From NCBI RefSeq assembly GCF_000154785.2, contig NC_015730.1:3224001-3288000 (forward strand): 64,000 bases of DNA, given 5' to 3'. The position numbers and the translations under genes were made by a program. The stretch comes from Roseobacter litoralis Och 149. GTDB taxonomy: Bacteria > Pseudomonadota > Alphaproteobacteria > Rhodobacterales > Rhodobacteraceae. Of this stretch, positions 1 to 9,963 are shown one piece after another; positions within the stretch are counted from its first letter, which is position 1; every line of letters starts with the position of its first letter. Below the pieces are notes generated by a model. It saw nothing but the letters and a program-made list of their open reading frames with translations, ran no database searches and was not told the origin of the DNA.

Positions 1-1878
<1,878 letters not shown>

Positions 1879-1881
1879 CCT

Positions 1882-3786
1882 ATGTCGGACGCGTTGGAAC
1901 CTTGGGAGCCGGAAGAAACCATCGGCAAGATCTGGCACCGCTGGGCCAGCCATTTCGACGCGCCCGAACCCACACCCCCGCAGGCGGCTGTGCATCTGGA
2001 AGATGAAACCGCCCGCCTGTCGGTGCTGTTTCGGGGGTTGGGCGGTGATCCATCCGTCGAAATCCGCCCCGTCATGAACGCGGCCAGCCATCACCGGCTG
2101 AGCTGGCGGCGCAAGCTGGGCACCTGGGTCGAGCACGCGCCCCAGGCCAGCTTTGACGGCGGTATCCTGCGCCTGCCGATTACCCTCGATCTGTTTGCTG
2201 ATAGCGCATTGAACCGCGGCCTTTATACGTGGTTGGCGGTCTGCGCTGCCGGTGTGCGCGCCATCCCTGCGACACCGGATGATCCGCTGGCCGCTGATCT
2301 GGCCTATCTGCATGCAGGGCAGGAAATGGCCCTGCGCGCGCTGACGCAATACCCCGGTTTCAAGACACTGTTCGTGGCTCTGAAAGACGCGCATCTGGCC
2401 GCCCGCCCCCGCACCGCCCTGCCCCGCGCAGAGGCCAGCGCTGAAATGCTGGCGCGCTATGTTCTGGGTGAGGGCGACGCCCCCGAAGCGCCACCGGGGG
2501 CCGCCCCGCGCAAGTATCGCTCCTTGCGCCCCGTGCCGCTATGGCCCCGACTGATGCCCGGTGGTCCCAGTGCTTTTCAGACCATCGATGACATCCCCGA
2601 AGACGCCGAAACAGGCACCGAGGAAACGCTGGAAACGACCAAAAAGGGCAAACGCAAAGCCGCCGATCAGACCGAGCGGCGCGACAGCCTGATCCTGCAT
2701 AAATTCGAAGCGATCCTGAGTTTTACCGATTTCCTGAACCTGAACCGCCGCACCGACGACGATGATCTGGAGGCGGCGAAAAAGGCCATGGATGACCTTG
2801 AGGAACTCTCTCTCACCGATATCTCCAAAGCGCCTGCCAGCAAATTCAAGCTGAACCTCGATCTGGCCCCGTCTGATGTGAACCGCGAGGCGATCTCGGG
2901 CAAACACACCTATGACGAATGGGATGTGCAAAGCCACAGCTACCTGCCCGATCACTGCCGGGTCTTTGCCTCGGAAACCGAACCCGCCGATGCCCCTGCC
3001 CCGCAGGATGCCGCCGCCAAACGCCGCATCCGCAACGTGCGCCGTCAGTTCGAAACCTTTCGCCCGCGCCCCGTCACGTTGAAATCGCAGCCCGATGGGG
3101 ACACGCTGGATTTGTCCGCCGTGATCCGCGCGCGCGCCGACATTGCCGCGACCGGGTCAGCCCATGATCGGCTCTGGTGTCAGACGCGGCCCTCTTCGCG
3201 CAATCTGGCGGTATCCATCCTGATCGACACCTCGCGCAGCACCGAAAGTGCTGTGACCGGCCGTGCTGTGATCGACATCGAACGCGAGGCGCTGACCGCG
3301 CTGGCCTGGGGTTTGCATGCCTGCGGTGATCCGCTGGCGATCCACGCGTTTTCGTCATTGCGCCGCAACCGCGTCTATGTGGAGCGGTGCAAGGATTTCA
3401 CCGAACCGATGAGCCGCGAGGTCGAATGCAAGCTGGCCAGCCTGCGCCCCGGGTTTTACACCCGTCTGGGGGCCGCGATCCGGCATGTATCGGCGGACCT
3501 GCAAACCACACCGCAATCGGCCAAGCTGTTGCTGGTGCTGACGGACGGCAAACCCAACGACATCGACCACTACGAAGGGCGTCACGGCATCGAAGACACC
3601 CGCATGGCCGTGCGTGAGGCGCGGATGCGGGGCCAGTCCGTCTTTGGCATCACGGTTGATCCAAAAGGGCAAAGCTGGTTTCCCCGGCTTTTCGGGCCGG
3701 GCGGTTATGCGGTCATCGCGCAACCCGAACATCTGATCACCACCCTGCCCGCGCTTTACCGCCAACTCGTCGGGGATGGTGGGTGA
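1882..3786 (+). CDS. norD: NorD, VWA-domain NO reductase activation protein
   Basis: 634 aa, the usual length of NorD. The C-terminal third is a von Willebrand factor A domain with a MIDAS-type DTSRS motif near residue 450 and a later LTDGKPND segment. The central region (about 230-310) is highly charged. NorD is a cytoplasmic partner of the NorQ ATPase and is needed for active NorCB. The stop codon overlaps the GTG start of norE. Confidence 0.94.
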   Translation: MSDALEPWEPEETIGKIWHRWASHFDAPEPTPPQAAVHLEDETARLSVLFRGLGGDPSVEIRPVMNAASHHRLSWRRKLGTWVEHAPQASFDGGILRLPITLDLFADSALNRGLYTWLAVCAAGVRAIPATPDDPLAADLAYLHAGQEMALRALTQYPGFKTLFVALKDAHLAARPRTALPRAEASAEMLARYVLGEGDAPEAPPGAAPRKYRSLRPVPLWPRLMPGGPSAFQTIDDIPEDAETGTEETLETTKKGKRKAADQTERRDSLILHKFEAILSFTDFLNLNRRTDDDDLEAAKKAMDDLEELSLTDISKAPASKFKLNLDLAPSDVNREAISGKHTYDEWDVQSHSYLPDHCRVFASETEPADAPAPQDAAAKRRIRNVRRQFETFRPRPVTLKSQPDGDTLDLSAVIRARADIAATGSAHDRLWCQTRPSSRNLAVSILIDTSRSTESAVTGRAVIDIEREALTALAWGLHACGDPLAIHAFSSLRRNRVYVERCKDFTEPMSREVECKLASLRPGFYTRLGAAIRHVSADLQTTPQSAKLLLVLTDGKPNDIDHYEGRHGIEDTRMAVREARMRGQSVFGITVDPKGQSWFPRLFGPGGYAVIAQPEHLITTLPALYRQLVGDGG

Positions 3787-4313
3787 GCACGCAAGTAAAG
3801 GGCCTGCCGGGCGAGGTCATGATGTGGGTACTGATCTTTTCCGAACTCGCGGTCTTCGGTGCGGGGCTTGCGGCCTTCATGGGTGTGCGCCTGACCGACC
3901 CGGTGGGATTTGCCAGCGCTCAGAATAGTTTAATGATTGAACTGGCTGGAACGAATACGATCATCCTGATCACTTCGGGCCTGTTCGCAGCCCTTGCCTG
4001 TATCGCCACGACGACACGCGCCGCGCGCCTTTGGCTTTTGGCGGCGAGCCTGCTCGGCCTCGGTTTTCTATGGCTCAAGGGGATCGAATATGCCGCGAAA
4101 TCTGCCGCCGGGATCACGTTTGAAACGCATGGGTTCTACACGTTTTACTACCTGCTTACCGGCTTTCACGCAGCCCATGTCATCGCGGGTATCGTCATTC
4201 TGGCACTGGTCGGTTGGAGCGCGCACCCCCGCGTCATCCAGACCGGCGTTGCATTCTGGCATATGGTCGATCTGGTCTGGGTGCTGCTTTTTCCGGTCAT
4301 CTACCTGCTATGA
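3783..4313 (+). CDS. norE: NorE, cytochrome c oxidase subunit III-like membrane protein
   Basis: 176 aa with five predicted membrane helices and the FYTFYYLLTGFHAAHV stretch typical of COX3-family proteins. GTG is chosen as start because it overlaps the norD stop (GTGA). NorE is an accessory protein in norCBQDEF operons that raises NO reductase activity without being part of the enzyme; its exact role is not known. It ends in an ATGA overlap with norF. Confidence 0.9.
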   Translation: MSTQVKGLPGEVMMWVLIFSELAVFGAGLAAFMGVRLTDPVGFASAQNSLMIELAGTNTIILITSGLFAALACIATTTRAARLWLLAASLLGLGFLWLKGIEYAAKSAAGITFETHGFYTFYYLLTGFHAAHVIAGIVILALVGWSAHPRVIQTGVAFWHMVDLVWVLLFPVIYLL

Positions 4314-4561
4314 CGCGCAGCACTCTGATCCGTGCATGGCTCGCACTTGCAGCCCTTACCGCCTTGGGCACAGCGCTGCATTTCAGCGCCCTGCCGCCCA
4401 AAGTTGCCGGTGGTCTGATCCTGCTGAGCGCATGGCTCAAGGCCCGGCTTGTCTTGCTGGATTATCTGGAACTGCGCGGGGTGCAAGGGTGGTCAGGGGG
4501 CATCCTGTTCGGGCTGTTCAGCTTTGTCGCGTTGCTGCTGGTCCTGTTTCTGGCAGCCTAA
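4310..4561 (+). CDS. norF: NorF, small membrane protein of the nor operon
   Basis: 83 aa with three hydrophobic segments, starting at an ATG that overlaps the norE stop. Its size, position after norE and the conserved SAWLKARLVLLDYLELRG stretch match NorF / the cytochrome c oxidase subunit IV-like small proteins of nor operons. It is probably an accessory for NO reductase assembly or activity. It is the last gene of the plus-strand nor operon; the next gene is convergent. Confidence 0.82.
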   Translation: MTRSTLIRAWLALAALTALGTALHFSALPPKVAGGLILLSAWLKARLVLLDYLELRGVQGWSGGILFGLFSFVALLLVLFLAA

Positions 4562-4587
4562 GGCGTTACGTGACACTTGGTGTTTCA

Positions 4588-4605
4588 GGTATTTCGTCAG
4601 ACGCT
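4588..4605. repeat. 18-bp dispersed inverted repeat, copy 1
   Basis: GGTATTTCGTCAGACGCT lies directly after the DUF4202 stop codon. The exact reverse complement occurs at 42503-42520, just after the stop of the soxH-like gene. The match continues weakly for about five more bases. An 18-bp match in 64 kb is unlikely by chance, but no function is visible. Confidence 0.5.
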
Positions 4606-5193
4606 CTAGGCCGCAGCCTTGACCGCATCCGCCAGAGAATCTGGCAGATCAAACTCTGACAACACACGCACGCGTGCCTCCTGTGACATCTTGCGTGCGG
4701 TTTTCGCAACGATGTCCAATACCTTTTCGTCGGGGTGTTTGGCCGCGAAGGGCGCAAAATACCACTTGAGGAAGGTAAAGCAGATCACATCTTCAAGCTG
4801 CTGCACTTCGGCGTCGCGTTTGATGCCCTCTTTGCGCAGCAACACACCGACCCGCGCGCAGGAGTTCGCGTCGTAGCCTGCGTCTTGCATAAATCCGGCC
4901 AGACGCGCGCCATGCGCTTTGCCCTGATCACGCCGCCACTGCAGATATCCGGCACGGCCCTCGGGATACTCCGCCCGTTTGAGCATCCAGCGTTCGATAT
5001 GCTGACCGCGTGCGGCGATGCGCAACACATCGCTGGCCTGATCGCCAAACAAACGGTCCAGCTCAGACGTCATGCGCAGCCCGTAAAGATAAGCCTCGGG
5101 TTGATCTACGCCTGCGTCATCAGGTTCCTGCACCGGATCGGCGCGATTAGCCGCATCAATTGCTTCCAATACAGCGTTCAGCTTTGCAGTCAT
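4606..5193 (-). CDS. DUF4202 family protein of unknown function
   Basis: 195 aa, soluble, no signal peptide or membrane segment, mostly alpha-helical by composition. I recognise it as a DUF4202-type protein; the region with GQHIERW, RAEYPEGRAGYLQWRRDQ and the FLKWYFAPFAAKH segment is characteristic. The start ATG at 5193 has GGAG eight bases upstream. It overlaps the 3' end of the upstream Crp/Fnr gene by 38 bases, which implies co-expression. Its position between nor and nos suggests a link to denitrification or its regulation, but no reaction is known to me. Confidence 0.8.
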   Translation of the reverse strand: MTAKLNAVLEAIDAANRADPVQEPDDAGVDQPEAYLYGLRMTSELDRLFGDQASDVLRIAARGQHIERWMLKRAEYPEGRAGYLQWRRDQGKAHGARLAGFMQDAGYDANSCARVGVLLRKEGIKRDAEVQQLEDVICFTFLKWYFAPFAAKHPDEKVLDIVAKTARKMSQEARVRVLSEFDLPDSLADAVKAAA

Positions 5194-5890
5194 GTTTCGC
5201 ACTCCAGGATTCGGCCGGGTCTTCATCTGCATAATGGGCCAGCCGTTCGACTGACTCGATAATGGCATGATCTTTCTGGATCGTCACGCCATATGCCTTG
5301 AGACGCCGAAAGGCGCGGGACAGGGATTCCGGTTTCATGCCGAGCCAGGCGGCAATCAGCACTTTGTCATAAGGCAGGATCACGGTGCAGTTGCCGGTTT
5401 TATCCCCACAAAGCGAAATCAGGAAATCAGCGATGCGCTGCCCGCCCGTATGAGATTTCAGTTGTTCGACATGTTCCACCAGACAGCGGTTGCTTTCCAT
5501 CGCACCAGCCAGAACCGACTGACACAGCACCATATCCCCTGACAGGGCCTGCGTCAGAACCTGTGCATCGATCTGCAAAACGATCCCCGCAGACACGGCT
5601 TCAGCCCCCGCGACAAAACTCTGGTTCCCCAGCGCCGCTTCCTCTCCGAAACTGCTGGATTTGGTGAAAATGCCGACCACGGCCTCGTTGCCGCAGGGGG
5701 TCATCCGATAGGTTTTCACCCACCCTTCGAGAACCACGTACAGGCTATGCGCCTCTTCGCCTTGCAGATACACCGAGGCGCCACGGTCGAGTTGGCGCAC
5801 GGAGGATCTTTGCAGTAAACGCTCTAAATCCGCAGGTGGCACGTGCCTAAAGATCGGGGCGCGCCCCGCCATCTCAAACATGGTTCTCAT
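5156..5890 (-). CDS. Crp/Fnr family regulator, Dnr/Nnr-type (A)
   Basis: 244 aa from the ATG at 5890. A cyclic-nucleotide-binding-like fold spans residues ~12-130 and a C-terminal winged helix has the recognition region LGMKPESLSRAFRRL (~184-198). There is no N-terminal cysteine cluster, so it is unlikely to be an Fe-S Fnr; Dnr/NnrR-type NO-responsive regulators of nor/nos look like this. An in-frame ATG at 5977 exists. I prefer 5890 (or 5881) because the shared palindrome at 6008-6021 would place transcription initiation near 5973. It is the first gene of a two-gene unit with the DUF4202 gene. Confidence 0.85.
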   Translation of the reverse strand: MRTMFEMAGRAPIFRHVPPADLERLLQRSSVRQLDRGASVYLQGEEAHSLYVVLEGWVKTYRMTPCGNEAVVGIFTKSSSFGEEAALGNQSFVAGAEAVSAGIVLQIDAQVLTQALSGDMVLCQSVLAGAMESNRCLVEHVEQLKSHTGGQRIADFLISLCGDKTGNCTVILPYDKVLIAAWLGMKPESLSRAFRRLKAYGVTIQKDHAIIESVERLAHYADEDPAESWSAKHDCKAERCIGSN

Positions 5891-6007
5891 TTCATTTCTT
5901 TCTGTTGCTTCCAAGGCGAGGTGGCTAGCGACGCATCGTCTGGCGATTCCCCTGAGAGTAGAAAACCGACCGTGCATAGTAATCTAATCGTTAACGCAGC
6001 AGTGTCT

Positions 6008-6021
6008 TTGAGGAATCTCAA
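6008..6021. promoter_or_regulatory. Fnr/Dnr-type palindrome between divergent regulators
   Basis: TTGAGGAATCTCAA is a perfect 5-4-5 inverted repeat with the TTGA-N6-TCAA form of Crp/Fnr-family operators. It lies 118 bases from the start of regulator A and 112 from that of regulator B, so one site could serve both promoters at about -41.5. A similar perfect palindrome precedes nosR. Confidence 0.75.
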
Positions 6022-6132
6022 ATGCAGGGTGAAAGTGTAAAAGAAAACTGACAGAATTTCGGTGTGCTGCGTTTACGGTCTTGCGCAAAAGTGTAAGATA
6101 AAATCAGACCGGACACCTGAGGAACCTCCCCT

Positions 6133-6825
6133 ATGAACATAGCACTTCTGAACGACCTTGACCGTGAAGCGCTCAGAGGTTCTTTACTGTTTTCCACAAT
6201 GACCGATGTGAATCTGTCCAGTGTTGTCGCGCCCGGTGGCGTCGTCGAATTGAAGCGCTCAGAATACCTGTTCGAACAGGGGGAACGTGCGGAAAATCTC
6301 TTTCTGATTCTGAACGGCTGGGCGCAGATTACCCGCGATGAGGTCGATGGATCACACACGCTCGTCGAGGCCTTTCACAAAGGGGATTGCCTGGCTGAAG
6401 CCCCTGCGCTGCTCGGCAGAGCGTATCCAGCGTCCTGTCAAGCCATGACCGATCTGCGCGCGCTTGCCGTAAATGGGGCGATGTTGCTCGATTTGATGCA
6501 AGATAACCGCTCTGTTCTGACGCATTCACTGGCCACTTTGTTCAAGAAATTGCACGGGCTCGTGGATGACGTCGAATGGCTCAAATCCCGTACGATCCGG
6601 GAGCGGTTGGTAAAATTTCTGCTGGAACAGTCTGATCATGTCAAAGACGGACAGGAATTCACCCTACCGTTCAGCAAATCCCTGATCGCTGCGAAAATCG
6701 GGACAAGTCCGCAGCAGCTGTCGCGGACGTTTCTGGAACTGAGAGAGCACGGCGTGCGAACACGTGGCCAAACCGCCATGATCAAAGACAGGCTCGTTCT
6801 CCGGGCTTTGATCCGCAAGCAGTAA
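6133..6825 (+). CDS. Crp/Fnr family regulator, Dnr/Nnr-type (B)
   Basis: 230 aa. The N-terminal effector domain includes LFEQGERAENLFLILNGWAQI, a long helix follows (~140-160), and the C-terminal winged helix has IGTSPQQLSRTFLEL. No Fe-S cysteine cluster is seen. It is divergent from regulator A and shares the palindrome at 6008-6021. It is convergent with nosX, only nine bases apart. It probably helps control nor/nos in response to NO, nitrite or low oxygen; which of A or B senses what cannot be told from sequence. Confidence 0.85.
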   Translation: MNIALLNDLDREALRGSLLFSTMTDVNLSSVVAPGGVVELKRSEYLFEQGERAENLFLILNGWAQITRDEVDGSHTLVEAFHKGDCLAEAPALLGRAYPASCQAMTDLRALAVNGAMLLDLMQDNRSVLTHSLATLFKKLHGLVDDVEWLKSRTIRERLVKFLLEQSDHVKDGQEFTLPFSKSLIAAKIGTSPQQLSRTFLELREHGVRTRGQTAMIKDRLVLRALIRKQ

Positions 6826-6834
6826 TTGACCGCC

Positions 6835-7737
6835 CTAAACGCGCAGAGCGAGTTCCGCCTCAGGGAAGTGGGCGAACATCGCCTCGGTTTCCGCTACAGA
6901 GAGGCAACTGGCGGCGGTTGATAACGCGTCCGCGAGGGCTGCGTTCTCGTGAAACACACTGATCGTATTCCATCGCTGCGAAGACACCCCACTGCGCGCA
7001 TCGATGATGTGACCCTGCTCGCCTGCCAACACCGTCCCGCGTGGGGAGGATGTCGCAAGAGCCCGGTCGCGCAGGTGGACTTCCCTTAGCACGGCACCTG
7101 CTGGGTTCGAAATGCCGACCCGCCATGCGCCTGCGTCCGGACGGCTGCCCATTGCGCGCTGTTCCCCCGCATCCACGATCAGATCGACAAGACCGGCACG
7201 GCGCAACAGACCTGCAACGCGGTCCGTTATATAGCCTTGCGCGATCCCGTTGAACGTCAGCGCCATGCCCGGTCGCAGCACGACGGCATCCGTCGAAAAC
7301 GTCAGATCGCCAAAATCACCGCGGGGTGTCGCGAGGCTCTGGCCCGCTGCGCGCGCAATCCACAGCGGCTGGACGGCAGGATCAAAGGCACCAAAAGACG
7401 CCTCCCAGACGCTATGCGACATACTCAAGACTTCAAGCAGTTCCGGGGCCGGTCGATCCAAACGGCCAGTTGCGTTCAATTGAGACAGGGCCGAGTGGTT
7501 TTGGTAAAGGCTGAAGATACCCTCAAGCCGTACGATTTCATCACGCACCAGCGCGAACAGGGGGGCGGCTTCGGCGTCGCTTACCCCTGACAAGACGATC
7601 TGCGAGGAGGCACCAAGCGCCACCCCCTGCCAGCGCGCTACCGGAGCCGCCGCCATTGCGCCTGTGGACAGCCCGACGAGCGGCAGCGCCGCTGCAAAAT
7701 TCAGAAACCTGCGTCGCGAAAATCCGTGCTGTGTCAT
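6835..7737 (-). CDS. nosX: NosX, ApbE-type FAD:protein FMN transferase
   Basis: 300 aa. It begins with a twin-arginine signal (SRRRFLNF, residues 8-15) followed by a hydrophobic stretch, so it acts in the periplasm. The ApbE fold is indicated by the N-terminal GASSQIVL and the HIIDARSG region near residue 245. The family attaches FMN covalently to a Thr in partner proteins; here the obvious target is NosR, which carries an SGATVT motif. Last gene of the nosRZDFYLX operon, with an ATGA overlap with nosL. Confidence 0.92.
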   Translation of the reverse strand: MTQHGFSRRRFLNFAAALPLVGLSTGAMAAAPVARWQGVALGASSQIVLSGVSDAEAAPLFALVRDEIVRLEGIFSLYQNHSALSQLNATGRLDRPAPELLEVLSMSHSVWEASFGAFDPAVQPLWIARAAGQSLATPRGDFGDLTFSTDAVVLRPGMALTFNGIAQGYITDRVAGLLRRAGLVDLIVDAGEQRAMGSRPDAGAWRVGISNPAGAVLREVHLRDRALATSSPRGTVLAGEQGHIIDARSGVSSQRWNTISVFHENAALADALSTAASCLSVAETEAMFAHFPEAELALRV

Positions 7738-8246
7738 CCGTTTTCCTCCTGCCCGAAAGTCAGCTCAACCGGGGCCAGAAAGGCCTGATCGGGCACCTCA
7801 TTTTTTTCGTAGATCGCTCCACCATAGCGGCTGGCAAAGGCCAAAGCGCGGGCGGGGTCTGAAAAGGGCACAAGTTCGGGCGCGCCCATACCTCCGGGTT
7901 TGTCCGACCCCACGACGTAATGCGCGTTTTGCGCCAACATCCAGTTTTCCGCGCCCGGCGTGTCCCAGGACACCGTGGACATGTCATTGACATAGACGGC
8001 GGCGACATAGCCTTCCTGCTCCGCACTGGCGAGATAGGTGAAGGCATCGCGCACCTGCGCAAAAAAGATCGGATCCGGCACGCCACTCAGGAATATCTGC
8101 GCCTTGGGGCCAGGGTGTTCGGAGATGTTCATCATGCAGTAATGCGCCACATTCTCGGCGGTCAACGGCATGGGATCCGGCGCCTCGGCCAGCTCTTCTT
8201 TGCAGGCAATCAGGAACAGCAAAGACAAAAGCAACAGTTTCTTCAT
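7734..8246 (-). CDS. nosL: NosL, copper-binding lipoprotein
   Basis: 170 aa with a lipoprotein signal (lipobox LIAC, Cys15) and a strong GGAGGG ribosome-binding site before the ATG at 8246. The mature part contains HYCMMNI, typical of the NosL copper site, and VNDMSTVSWDTPG. NosL delivers Cu(I) to apo-NosZ on the outer face of the cytoplasmic membrane together with NosDFY. It overlaps nosY by four bases. Confidence 0.93.
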   Translation of the reverse strand: MKKLLLLSLLFLIACKEELAEAPDPMPLTAENVAHYCMMNISEHPGPKAQIFLSGVPDPIFFAQVRDAFTYLASAEQEGYVAAVYVNDMSTVSWDTPGAENWMLAQNAHYVVGSDKPGGMGAPELVPFSDPARALAFASRYGGAIYEKNEVPDQAFLAPVELTFGQEENG

Positions 8247-9064
8247 GGAACCCTCCGTCCAAACACGAGGCGCGCCAGCGCCAGACCCAGCAGCGGCCAC
8301 AGCAACAAAGACACCAAAGCCGCGCCCTGCGGCAGGGCCGCAACCGCAGCCCCCATGCCCGTCACCAGCGCTTGATCGGCAGACGCCGTGACACTGAACA
8401 GGCGCAAGGCATCCGCCGGGTTTGCCGCCAGCAGCCACGGAAACACCTGACGGCTGAACAGCCCGCCATCATCCCAGACCACAAGCGCGAGCAGCACCAG
8501 ATCATAAAGCACCACGAGGACCAGCCAGATGAACCCCGCCCCCCCGGCGGCGGCGGCAACAGACCGGCTGAACCCCGATACGACATAGCCAAGCGCGATG
8601 AAGGCCGCCCCCAACAGGACCGCCCCCAGCATCAGCCGCAGCAGCGCCAATCCACTGGACACACCCGCGCCCCCCAGCGCAAAGGCCAGCGCCCCGGCAA
8701 GGCCAAAACCAATCCCGACCGCGATGGCGAGGCCCAAAAGATGCGCAAGGAACTTGCCCGCCAGCAACACGCCACGCGACACCGGATAGGTCAGAACCAA
8801 GGCCAGCGACCCGCGTTCCGCATCCCCCGCGATGGCCTCGAACGACATCAACAGAGCGACCAACGGCACCAGATAAACCGCCAGTGTGGTCATCGAGGCC
8901 ACGGAGACGGTCAGCAAATCAACACCCAATGCCCCGGACGTGGTGGCCCCGGATACGGTCAGCGCCAGCGAAAACACCGACAGCAGTGCCGTGGCAATGA
9001 CCAGCCAGCGATTGCGGCGCAGAATGCGGAATTCGGTGGCGGCGATGGCGAGAAGAGCGCTCAT
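8243..9064 (-). CDS. nosY: NosY, ABC-type membrane permease for NosZ maturation
   Basis: 273 aa with about six membrane helices, of the ABC-2/NosY family. The DAERGSLALVLTYPVSRG loop is characteristic. It forms a complex with NosF (ATPase) and NosD (periplasmic beta-helix) that supports assembly of the CuZ sulfide-copper centre of N2O reductase. It starts within the end of nosF and ends within the start of nosL, with overlaps of four bases each. Confidence 0.94.
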   Translation of the reverse strand: MSALLAIAATEFRILRRNRWLVIATALLSVFSLALTVSGATTSGALGVDLLTVSVASMTTLAVYLVPLVALLMSFEAIAGDAERGSLALVLTYPVSRGVLLAGKFLAHLLGLAIAVGIGFGLAGALAFALGGAGVSSGLALLRLMLGAVLLGAAFIALGYVVSGFSRSVAAAAGGAGFIWLVLVVLYDLVLLALVVWDDGGLFSRQVFPWLLAANPADALRLFSVTASADQALVTGMGAAVAALPQGAALVSLLLWPLLGLALARLVFGRRVP

Positions 9065-9963
9065 GAAGCCTCCGCAGGTTTTGAATAGTATCGGTAGAGG
9101 TCCTCGAGCGAGGGCGGGATAATCTCAACATCCGCGACCTGCGCGCCCATGGCCGTGACATCGGCCAAACGGGCCATCTTTTGATCCGGGGTGACGTTGA
9201 ACTCCACGCGCGCACCATTGATGCGCTGCCCGCCAAACCGGTCAAACAACACGGTGGCATCGGCCTGCGCGGACAGCCGGAACCGGATCGGCATATTAGC
9301 CCGAGCGAACAGCTCTTGCAGCGGCGCATCCGCAACCAGCTGACCCCCGCGCAGAATGGCGATGCGGTCGGTGCGCGCCTCGATTTCCGTCAGCGCGTGG
9401 CTTGCGATCATCACGCCGGTGCCCTGCGCGGCCAGCGCGTCGATCAGCGAATAGAGGTCATGGCGCGCGATGGGGTCAAGCCCGCTCGTCGGCTCGTCCA
9501 GCAAGGCCAGCGCTGGTTTGCCCAGAAACACCTGCGCCATGCCCAGCCGTTGCCGCATGCCCTTGGAATAGGTGCCGATACGGCGTTCGGCGGCGTGCTC
9601 CAGCCCGACACGGGCAAGCAGGTTGTCGGCGTCACGGCGCTCCACGCGGGCGAGTTTTGCAAAGAGCCGCAGCTGTTCGCGCCCCGTCAGGGCCGGGTGA
9701 AACGATACCGCTTCGGGCAGATAGGCGACGGCGGCACGCGCGGCCGTACTGCCGACCTCATGCCCTGCGATCAGGGCCGTGCCGCTGTCGATGGGCAGCA
9801 GCCCCAAGATACCCTTCATCAACGTCGATTTGCCCGCGCCGTTGTGGCCAAGCAGTGCGACCCGCTCGCCCGCCCTGACGCTCAGCGACACGTCAGACAC
9901 ACCATCCGCGCCCTTGAAGCGGCGCGTTAATCTGCTGACTTCCAGCACGATATTATCCGCCAT
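9061..9963 (-). CDS. nosF: NosF, ABC transporter ATPase for NosZ maturation
   Basis: 300 aa from the ATG at 9963. Walker A is GHNGAGKST (~39-47), the signature region is TYSKGMRQRLGMAQ and Walker B is ALALLDEPTSGLDP. The start lies inside the last codons of nosD with a GGGGGA ribosome-binding site, giving an 11-base overlap. It powers the NosDFY complex. Assignment is by family and operon context. Confidence 0.94.
   Translation of the reverse strand: MADNIVLEVSRLTRRFKGADGVSDVSLSVRAGERVALLGHNGAGKSTLMKGILGLLPIDSGTALIAGHEVGSTAARAAVAYLPEAVSFHPALTGREQLRLFAKLARVERRDADNLLARVGLEHAAERRIGTYSKGMRQRLGMAQVFLGKPALALLDEPTSGLDPIARHDLYSLIDALAAQGTGVMIASHALTEIEARTDRIAILRGGQLVADAPLQELFARANMPIRFRLSAQADATVLFDRFGGQRINGARVEFNVTPDQKMARLADVTAMGAQVADVEIIPPSLEDLYRYYSKPAEAS

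Noticed and set aside
5891..5977. N-terminal extension of Crp/Fnr regulator A to the ATG at 5977
   Set aside because: The extension resembles no Crp/Fnr family sequence and would start at the predicted transcription start set by the palindrome.
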